Shown here one piece after another: positions 1 to 5,184 of a stretch of 7,518 nt of DNA. How positions within the stretch are numbered: position 1 is the stretch's first letter; every line of letters starts with the position of its first letter. The stretch covers positions 1 to 7,518 of the forward strand of contig NYVY01000098.1 in the NCBI GenBank assembly GCA_002684875.1, in the 5' to 3' direction. This DNA comes from Pseudomonadota bacterium. GTDB taxonomy: Bacteria > Pseudomonadota > Gammaproteobacteria > Burkholderiales > Burkholderiaceae_A. The notes below the pieces were generated by a model, which did not search any database, was not told the DNA's origin, and saw nothing but the letters and a program-made list of their open reading frames with translations. A program made the translations under genes and the position numbers.

Positions 1-512
1 AAGTATTTTTTTTTAATTTCACCATTTCTAAGTAAATTGTGAAAGGCAACCAAGGAACTGCGCTTTTTACTGACAATGATTAATCCTGAAGTAGCTTTAT
101 CAAGCCTATGAACTAACTGCAAGTTTAAACTCGGATATAAACGGCGTGTTAACTCTAACAGACCGAGGTTATCTCCGTTAACACCATGTGAAGCTATATT
201 AATTGGCTTGTTTATAATAAAAAAATCTGGTTTATCTGCAATAATTGATACTTCATTAATTTTCTTATTCAACCTCGTAGCCAAATCTTCTGGAACATGT
301 TTCACTTTTATTTCTAGCCCTGCCAGCGAAGGAACTCTAACCTTATCGCCCAAGGTTAGTTTTCTGCAGGGCTTGGCTCTCCCACTGTTAAGACGCACTT
401 CCCCTTTTCTAACCATACGGTAAATCCGTGATTTTGGAATATTTCGTATTTTTTTTACTAAAAAGTTGTCTAGCCGTTGGCCCTCTGATTCCGAATCTAC
501 TATAAGGAGCAT
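1..512 (-). CDS. rluC: Ribosomal large subunit pseudouridine synthase C, 5' part only
   Basis: RluC converts specific uridines of 23S rRNA (955, 2504 and 2580 in E. coli numbering) to pseudouridine in the cytoplasm. The window holds the first 170 codons; the rest lies beyond position 1. Residues about 11-65 form an S4 RNA-binding domain (EGQRLDNFL, then IPKSRIYRMVRKGEVRLN), typical of the RluC/RluD family. The catalytic domain follows, with FIINKP near 98-103 and the active-site motif HRLDKATSG at 135-143, where Asp138 should be the nucleophile. The start is ATG at 512-510: the frame has a stop shortly upstream and the protein begins in register with known RluC proteins. No good Shine-Dalgarno sequence precedes it. 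It diverges from rne, the usual gammaproteobacterial arrangement, which favours RluC over RluD. The fragment ends in a run of nine A residues in the coding strand (positions 6-14), with the frame intact. Confidence 0.93.
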   Translation of the reverse strand, partial: MLLIVDSESEGQRLDNFLVKKIRNIPKSRIYRMVRKGEVRLNSGRAKPCRKLTLGDKVRVPSLAGLEIKVKHVPEDLATRLNKKINEVSIIADKPDFFIINKPINIASHGVNGDNLGLLELTRRLYPSLNLQLVHRLDKATSGLIIVSKKRSSLVAFHNLLRNGEIKKKY

Positions 513-689
513 TATTGAAACTTATACGTTATACTATGGGAACTCAAAGAAAAAATTCTTAGAGTCTAGATTAATTAATATGAGGCTTACGATGTTGAGC
601 CATCATTTATACATCAATACATACCGAGTTTATCAGTGAGACTACTTTAAAGGCTATGTTTTTTCATTCATTAATACAATTTAATCTGT

Positions 690-717
690 TTTACCGTCGT
701 GTTTATTTTTTTAAAAT
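690..717 (+). promoter_or_regulatory. Candidate sigma-70 promoter for rne
   Basis: TTTACC (690-695) matches the -35 consensus at four of six positions. TAAAAT (712-717) matches the -10 consensus at five of six, with a 16-base spacer. Transcription would start near 724, giving an rne leader of roughly 150 bases. In sequence this A+T-rich, promoter-like strings are common by chance; a second, weaker pair (TTGTTT at 720-725, AATACT at 742-747) lies just downstream. This is inference from sequence only. Confidence 0.3.
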
Positions 718-719
718 AT

Positions 720-743
720 TTGTTTTAAGAAAGGTTAAAACAA
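720..743 (+). repeat. Perfect 9-bp inverted repeat in the rne leader
   Basis: TTGTTTTAA (720-728) and TTAAAACAA (735-743) are exact reverse complements separated by the six bases GAAAGG. In RNA they form a nine-pair A/U-rich stem with a hexaloop near the likely 5' end of the rne transcript. In DNA it could equally be an operator for a dimeric regulator. No T-run follows, so it is not a terminator. Confidence 0.5.
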
Positions 744-773
744 TACTCGACACGATTTACAGAGCACATTCAA

Positions 774-789
774 GCCAGTGCGTCACGGC
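774..789 (+). other. Compact bulged hairpin in the rne leader
   Basis: GCC (774-776) pairs with GGC (787-789) and GTG (778-780) with CAC (784-786), leaving a bulged A at 777 and a three-base CGT loop. It is one of the few G+C-rich spots in the leader, so it is likely to fold. A competing pairing of GCAC (764-767) with GTGC (778-781) is possible. Position and form would suit a structural element for RNase E recognition, which is inference. Confidence 0.35.
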
Positions 790-828
790 ATTTAAATATG
801 AAAAATTTTTTCAGCATATTCTGTGGTC

Positions 829-868
829 TCTCCTAAACGATGGTCGTAAGGACCTACTAGTTTGGAGA
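829..868 (+). promoter_or_regulatory. rne ribosome binding site and helix that would mask it
   Basis: The rne Shine-Dalgarno sequence is GGAG (864-867), eight bases before the ATG, in a T-rich spacer. TCTCC (829-833) pairs perfectly with GGAGA (864-868) and, past one bulged T at 834, AAAC (835-838) pairs with GTTT (860-863). The resulting nine-pair helix encloses a small hairpin, GGTC (842-845) with GACC (851-854) around a GTAAG loop. The structure would block ribosome access when folded and is a plausible device for translational control of rne. Pairing is read from the sequence; the regulatory role is inference. Confidence 0.5.
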
Positions 869-875
869 TTTTTTT

Positions 876-3338
876 ATGAAACGAATGCTATTCAATGCCA
901 CCCATTCAGAAGAATTAAGAGTGGCAACGGTGGACGGCCAAAAACTTTTAGATTTCGATATCGAAGTTGCTGGCAAAGAACAGCGTAAAGGGAATATTTA
1001 TAAGGGGCTAGTAACAAGAGTTGAGCCCAGTCTCGAAGCCTGCTTTGTAAATTACGGAGAAGACAGGCACGGTTTTTTGCCTTTTAAAGAAATACAAAAA
1101 AATAAGCTCGAAACCAGCGACCAGAAGAACGATGGTAAATCGAAATTCCTACCGAAAGAAGGTACGGAGTTGCTTGTTCAGGTTGAAAAAGAAGAAAGAG
1201 GAAATAAAGGGGCAGCACTGACTAGCTATCTATCTTTAGCTGGGCGATATCTTGTTCTAATGCCTAACAACCCAAAAGGAGGAGGAATTTCTAGAAGAAT
1301 TGAAGGAGATGAACGGGCTGAAATAAAAAATATAATGGACAAATTAGCCATCCCTGCTGGAATGAGTTTAATTGTAAGAACTGCTGGAATAGGAAGAACC
1401 ATCGAAGAGCTAGAGTGGGATATGAATTATTTGTTGCAGCTCTGGGAAGCAATAAGCAGCGCCAGAAAGATGCAGGTCGGAGCATATTTAATCTACCAGG
1501 AGTCTAGTTTAGTAATTAGGGCTATAAGAGATTATTTTAATCCAGAGATTGGAGAAATCTTAGTTGATACGGAAGAAATTTTTGATCAGGCTCATCAGTT
1601 CATGCAACATGTAATGCCAGATATGGAACCTAGAGTTAAAAAATATGAAGACGATGTTCCTCTATTTTCTAGGTATCAGATAGAACATCAGATTGAAACT
1701 GCATATTCGCGTGTTGTTCAATTGCCGTTAGGGGGCTCAATAGTAATTGATCATTCTGAGGCACTTGTAGCTGTAGATGTTAATTCTGCAAAGGCGACAA
1801 AAGGTTCTGACATCGAGGAGACAGCTTTAAAAACCAATTTAGAGGCCGCTGAGGAGATTGGAAGGCAACTTAGACTCAGAGATATCGGTGGATTAATAGT
1901 TATTGATTTTATTGATATGGAGATGCAGAAGAACCAGAGAGACGTGGAAACGAGAGTAAGACAATCTTTAAATATTGATCGGGCCAGAGTTCAAATGGGC
2001 AAGATCTCAAAATTCGGGTTAATGGAGGTCTCGAGACAAAGACTTCGTCCAGCCTTAAATGAAGGGTCTCACATAACTTGCAATAGATGTAATGGCATAG
2101 GTGTAATTAGAGATATTAATTCCAGTGCTTTGCATATTTTAAGAATTCTACAAGACGAGGCCATGAAGGATGGTACATCGTCACTGATTGCTCAGGTGCC
2201 GATTGAGGTTGCGACGTTCCTTTTAAATGAGAAAAGAGCAAACCTTAACACCCTTGAGAGTACGCTGAAGATTTCAATCGTTCTAATTCCAAATAAGCAA
2301 CTTGAAACGCCAAACTATAGGATTCAAAGAATAAAATACGATGATGCACGAACAGAAGAAACTCAGCTTAGTTATGAGCTAACCGAGCACTTTACCGATG
2401 AAAAACATAGCTACCAAAGCGAGCAAGGGCAGAATACAGCAAAAAAACCGTTGATAGACTCATTCTCCCCAAAGACGCCCGCTCCTTCACGAATAAAAAA
2501 AACCAAAAAGAACAGGTTTTTTTCTAAACTTAAAGAATTCTTTCGGAATTTATTTCTGGCTAGTAATTCAATGGATCAACCTAAGCCTCAAAAAAAACAT
2601 AGAAACTTTAAAAAACCTCTAAGGAAAGAGTCTACTCTGAGAAAAAACAGGGAAGTTTCTAAACCTAATACGTTTGAGGGTGGAAAAGGTACTGGGCGTC
2701 AGCCTAACATAGATAAATCAGACCGTAACGATACTAAGGAAAGACCAAAAAAAAGAGAGCAGTTTAATAAGCAGAAAAACTCCTTTCAAAAGACCTCAAA
2801 AGCAGGAATCGGAGATGTTGATTCAGATAAAGAAAAAGCAAAACGGAAGAGAAAAAAACAGAACGATGAAAGTTCCTTTAATGACCGTGAGACTAACTCA
2901 GGTTCAAATAAAAAGCATGATTCGTCCGAAACAAGGAGAGGTAACAACAAAGAAGACACACAAAAAAGAAAAAAAGCACCAGCAAAAAAAGAAAATAATA
3001 CAGATAAACTTGGAATTCCAACACCAACTATTACAAACAACTTAATTGACCAAAATACCAATGACATGGAAGCAAAAATTAGAAAAACTGATGAGAGAAA
3101 AATGGTCGCAAAACCAGACAATCAAGACAAGAACGCTAAATCTGGTAAATTAGATATAGAAAAAGAATTAAAATCTGCTGGGCTCCATTTAGTTGAAACC
3201 TTAGACACACAGCCGCACAATTCGGAAGAAATTGAAAAACCATTACAGCAGCTTGGACGAAAAATAAAACGTTCGGAAAAATCTGAACCTTTCTCCGATG
3301 AAAAACCTCTAACAATGGTCGAGACTAGAAAGGATTAA
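876..3338 (+). CDS. rne: Ribonuclease E
   Basis: RNase E is the main single-strand-specific endoribonuclease of mRNA decay and of rRNA and tRNA processing, and the scaffold of the degradosome on the inner membrane. The N-terminal catalytic half (residues 1 to about 500) is strongly family-like: start [10 protein letters not shown]1 domain about 35-120 with [16 protein letters not shown], 5'-sensor LIVRTAG (165-171), DNase I-like active site with Asp301 and Asp344 (equivalent to E. coli D303 and D346), and the Zn-link CNRC (402-405). Residues 546-561 form an amphipathic helix ([16 protein letters not shown]), the expected membrane-targeting segment. The rest is a disordered, Lys/Arg-rich tail carrying two short LxxVET motifs (770-775, 812-817). 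At 820 aa it is shorter than the E. coli enzyme (1061 aa), all of the difference in the tail. The ATG has GGAG eight bases upstream. The structured leader suggests feedback control. moaA follows 41 bases downstream. Confidence 0.97.
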   Translation: MKRMLFNATHSEELRVATVDGQKLLDFDIEVAGKEQRKGNIYKGLVTRVEPSLEACFVNYGEDRHGFLPFKEIQKNKLETSDQKNDGKSKFLPKEGTELLVQVEKEERGNKGAALTSYLSLAGRYLVLMPNNPKGGGISRRIEGDERAEIKNIMDKLAIPAGMSLIVRTAGIGRTIEELEWDMNYLLQLWEAISSARKMQVGAYLIYQESSLVIRAIRDYFNPEIGEILVDTEEIFDQAHQFMQHVMPDMEPRVKKYEDDVPLFSRYQIEHQIETAYSRVVQLPLGGSIVIDHSEALVAVDVNSAKATKGSDIEETALKTNLEAAEEIGRQLRLRDIGGLIVIDFIDMEMQKNQRDVETRVRQSLNIDRARVQMGKISKFGLMEVSRQRLRPALNEGSHITCNRCNGIGVIRDINSSALHILRILQDEAMKDGTSSLIAQVPIEVATFLLNEKRANLNTLESTLKISIVLIPNKQLETPNYRIQRIKYDDARTEETQLSYELTEHFTDEKHSYQSEQGQNTAKKPLIDSFSPKTPAPSRIKKTKKNRFFSKLKEFFRNLFLASNSMDQPKPQKKHRNFKKPLRKESTLRKNREVSKPNTFEGGKGTGRQPNIDKSDRNDTKERPKKREQFNKQKNSFQKTSKAGIGDVDSDKEKAKRKRKKQNDESSFNDRETNSGSNKKHDSSETRRGNNKEDTQKRKKAPAKKENNTDKLGIPTPTITNNLIDQNTNDMEAKIRKTDERKMVAKPDNQDKNAKSGKLDIEKELKSAGLHLVETLDTQPHNSEEIEKPLQQLGRKIKRSEKSEPFSDEKPLTMVETRKD

Positions 3339-3379
3339 GTTTTGTTTGATATTTCTTCTACTTTAGAAAAATATTCATC

Positions 3380-4417
3380 ATGAATAAAATTATTCGTGAC
3401 AGACTAGGGCGTACTGTTAAAGATTTAAGGATATCTTTGATCGATAGGTGTAATTTTCGATGTACCTACTGTATGCCCAAGGAGATCTTTGATAATAAGT
3501 ATAAATTTTTAACAAGAGGTCAGCTTTTATCATTTGCTGAAATTGTCCAAATTTCTGAATCTTTTCTGAGTCTTGGAGTAGAGAAGTTAAGGCTAACTGG
3601 TGGAGAACCTCTTCTTCGGAAAAACATCTGTAGCCTTGTTCGAGAACTGAAGAAACTAAAAACAATAAATAAAGTTTCTCCAGAGGTTACGTTAACTACT
3701 AATGGACTTCTACTTGGTGATATGGCAAAAAGCTTAAAACGAGCTGGGTTAGATAGGGTAACGGTGAGCTTAGACTCTATAAATCAGGAAATCTTTCAAA
3801 AAATGATTGATAAAGAATTTAATCCTGAGATAATTCTTGCCAATATTGATAAATCGGTTAACGCAGGGCTACAAGTTAAGGTAAACATGGTTGTAAAAAA
3901 GGGAGTGAACGACTCTCAAATTATTCCTATGGCAGATTATTTTAAGAGAAAGAAGATACATCTCAGATTCATTGAATTTATGGACGTAGGTAACTCTAAT
4001 AATTGGGACATGAATTTCGTCGTTCCGACAAGTTCCATATTAAAGTTACTCGATAAAAAATTTGGAATTTCGTTTGTAGGAAAAAATGCAAAGTCAGAGG
4101 TAGCGGATACTTGGCTTTACAAAACTGGAGAATCATTCGGAACTATATCGTCAGTAACTAAACCGTTCTGCGGAGCATGCTCTAGGGCTAGAATTAGTTC
4201 GGATGGAAAGCTTTATACATGTCTTTTTAGCTCCAAAGGCTACGAGTTAAAAGAAATTTTAAATAAGCCCTTAACAAACGAAGAGAAAGTAACCCAATTA
4301 AAAAAATATTTTGCTCAAGTATGGAATGAAAGGGTTAACAAATATTCGGCGGAAAGGTTTACAAACAATAAACGGCCTATAGAGAAAAAAATAGAAATGA
4401 GCTATATAGGCGGGTAG
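3380..4417 (+). CDS. moaA: GTP 3',8-cyclase (molybdenum cofactor biosynthesis protein A)
   Basis: MoaA is a radical SAM enzyme that rearranges GTP to 3',8-cyclo-7,8-dihydro-GTP, the first step of molybdopterin synthesis. All hallmarks are present in 345 residues, a normal length: the N-terminal radical SAM cluster motif CNFRCTYC (Cys24, Cys28, Cys31), the SAM-binding GGEP (74-77), RFIEFMDVG (196-204), the second cluster ligands Cys264, Cys267 and Cys281 (PFCGACSRAR then LYTCLF), and the C-terminal double glycine needed for activity. The ATG lies 41 bases after rne with no strong Shine-Dalgarno and no clear promoter, so it may be read through from rne. No other mo- gene is in the window; MoaC would be the obligate partner and must be elsewhere. 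Its TAG stop abuts the stop of the converging cytochrome gene. Confidence 0.97.
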   Translation: MNKIIRDRLGRTVKDLRISLIDRCNFRCTYCMPKEIFDNKYKFLTRGQLLSFAEIVQISESFLSLGVEKLRLTGGEPLLRKNICSLVRELKKLKTINKVSPEVTLTTNGLLLGDMAKSLKRAGLDRVTVSLDSINQEIFQKMIDKEFNPEIILANIDKSVNAGLQVKVNMVVKKGVNDSQIIPMADYFKRKKIHLRFIEFMDVGNSNNWDMNFVVPTSSILKLLDKKFGISFVGKNAKSEVADTWLYKTGESFGTISSVTKPFCGACSRARISSDGKLYTCLFSSKGYELKEILNKPLTNEEKVTQLKKYFAQVWNERVNKYSAERFTNNKRPIEKKIEMSYIGG

Positions 4418-4435
4418 TTACTTTATTCTATTTTT
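4387..4435. terminator. Candidate bidirectional terminator at the moaA/cytochrome junction
   Basis: AAAAATAGAA (4387-4396) and TTCTATTTTT (4426-4435) are exact 10-base inverted repeats flanking the two abutting stop codons. Inside, AGCTA (4400-4404) can pair with TAGTT (4415-4419), including one G-U pair. On either strand the RNA reads A-tract, stem, then U-tract, the layout of a two-way intrinsic terminator. The stem is A/U-rich, so strength is uncertain. The repeat lies within the ends of both reading frames, as no intergenic space exists. Confidence 0.4.
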
Positions 4436-4762
4436 ATCATTCAATGGCGTAGGAAGTGAAGCAAAATACTTGGCTAACGCCTTCATTTCAGCTTTTGTTA
4501 GCGTCGTTGCAATACCAGACATGACTGCATTTTTTCTAGCGCCTGATTTGTAGTCCATTAAGGCTTGGTTTAAGTAATCTTCGTGCTGACCAGCAATAAT
4601 AGGATAGGAAGGTAAAACACCATTGACTCCGTCCTTCCCGTGACAACCAGCGCACACACCATTTGCCTTTTCCTCAGCTTCAGTAAGGCTTAAAGCCATC
4701 AAATTAGAGCAGTTACAAAGGAAAACTAATAGCCAAAAGGTACGGAAAGCTGAATATTTCAT
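4418..4762 (-). CDS. Periplasmic monohaem class I cytochrome c, cytochrome c4 domain-like
   Basis: This is a small electron carrier of 114 aa. An N-terminal hydrophobic segment with a likely signal peptidase site after Ala23 (NLMA) sends it to the periplasm. The haem-binding motif CAGCH is at 37-41, giving covalent attachment plus His41 as axial ligand; Met81 (NAVMSGIA) is the probable sixth ligand. PIIAGQHEDYLNQAL, DYKSGAR and LAKYFASLP match a single domain of cytochrome c4. I chose ATG at 4762, which has AAGGG six bases upstream; an in-frame TTG two codons earlier touches that site and is less likely. It lies 21 bases downstream of a related cytochrome gene, so the two are surely one operon. 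The redox partner cannot be told from the sequence; a terminal oxidase is the usual acceptor for c4. Confidence 0.88.
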   Translation of the reverse strand: MKYSAFRTFWLLVFLCNCSNLMALSLTEAEEKANGVCAGCHGKDGVNGVLPSYPIIAGQHEDYLNQALMDYKSGARKNAVMSGIATTLTKAEMKALAKYFASLPTPLNDKNRIK

Positions 4763-4783
4763 TGTCAACCCTTACAGTTTGTT

Positions 4784-5137
4784 TTATTTAAGACTGGCAT
4801 AATAAGCAGCCAAATCCGCTATATCATCATCAGTCATAGAACCAGCCACGGCCTGCATACTCGGGTGACCTCTCTCACCTGCCCGATATGCTTTTAATGC
4901 GGAAATTATGTAACCGCTTCTTTGACCAGCAATTCTCGGTACTCTATAAGTCTTAGGGAATGCGGTTTTATAATTTGGTATTCCATGGCATCCAACACAC
5001 ATGGAAACTTTATTCTTACCAGCATCAATACTACCTTCCGCATAAACGTTGGGCACCATAATTAACAGGCAAAAAGCGGCCCCGACAAGATTGAAAACCT
5101 GTTTCCTTAATAATAAAATTTTAACCATCCAACTCAT
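4784..5137 (-). CDS. Periplasmic monohaem class I cytochrome c, second c4-like domain protein
   Basis: This 117-aa secreted cytochrome has a hydrophobic leader ending in VYA (cleavage expected after Ala33), the haem motif CVGCH at 47-51, and probable Met ligand at 94 (HPSMQAVAG). It shares C-x-G-C-H-G, PRIAGQ, YRAGER and the ending AAYYASL with the downstream cytochrome, so the two are diverged duplicates. The ATG at 5137 has AAAGG six bases upstream; a second ATG three codons in is possible. Leading from htpG it starts only 47 bases after that stop codon, with no clear terminator between, so it may share the htpG transcript. The order in the operon (this gene first) resembles the order of two domains in a dihaem cytochrome c4, here as separate proteins. 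Confidence 0.88.
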   Translation of the reverse strand: MSWMVKILLLRKQVFNLVGAAFCLLIMVPNVYAEGSIDAGKNKVSMCVGCHGIPNYKTAFPKTYRVPRIAGQRSGYIISALKAYRAGERGHPSMQAVAGSMTDDDIADLAAYYASLK

Positions 5138-5138
5138 A

Positions 5139-5162
5139 ATAAGCCTTTAAAGGATAACTTAT
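5139..5162 (-). promoter_or_regulatory. Ribosome binding site of the first cytochrome gene within a short inverted repeat
   Basis: On the minus strand ATAAG (5162-5158) can pair with CTTAT (5143-5139). Inside lies the palindrome CCTTTAAAGG (5144-5153), whose AAAGG half is the Shine-Dalgarno for the ATG at 5137. A weak stem could partly cover that site. The stem is short and A/U-rich, so this is only a possibility. Confidence 0.25.
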
Positions 5163-5184
5163 ATTAGTTTAACACTTTTCAACC

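Larger units (their letters stand above)
513..875. other. Divergent rluC/rne intergenic region with the rne leader
   Basis: These 363 bases separate the start codons of rluC and rne and contain no convincing gene. The region is very A+T-rich. Its rne-proximal half contains a possible promoter, three inverted repeats able to fold in the rne leader RNA, and the rne ribosome binding site, each listed separately. In E. coli the same interval is a long rne 5' UTR whose stem-loops let RNase E cleave and down-regulate its own mRNA; the length and layout here suggest the same role, but I cannot align the sequences. For rluC only weak promoter-like strings are visible (TTGAGT at 547-542 and TATAAG at 526-521, 15 bases apart), too poor to call. 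I see nothing definite between about 540 and 685. Confidence 0.6.

Noticed and set aside
208..423. Plus-strand open frame of 71 codons
   Set aside because: It is antisense to the S4 and catalytic domain coding region of rluC, which is clearly real.
656..988. Open frame on the plus strand overlapping the rne start
   Set aside because: It overlaps the well-supported rne start in another frame, its AAAGG is only two bases from the ATG, and its composition resembles translated A+T-rich leader.
2786..3121. Minus-strand frame encoding a hydrophobic, membrane-like protein
   Set aside because: It is the antisense of the Lys/Asn-rich rne tail; AAA/AAG codons read backwards as TTT/CTT give false Phe/Leu runs.
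4700..4760. Lipoprotein signal in the 114-aa cytochrome (Cys16 and Cys18 in the leader)
   Set aside because: The residues before each Cys (FL and CN) do not fit a lipobox, while an ordinary cleavage site follows at Ala23.
4763..4768. TTG at 4768 as start of the downstream cytochrome
   Set aside because: It directly touches the AAGGG site, leaving no spacing; the ATG at 4762 has a proper six-base spacing.
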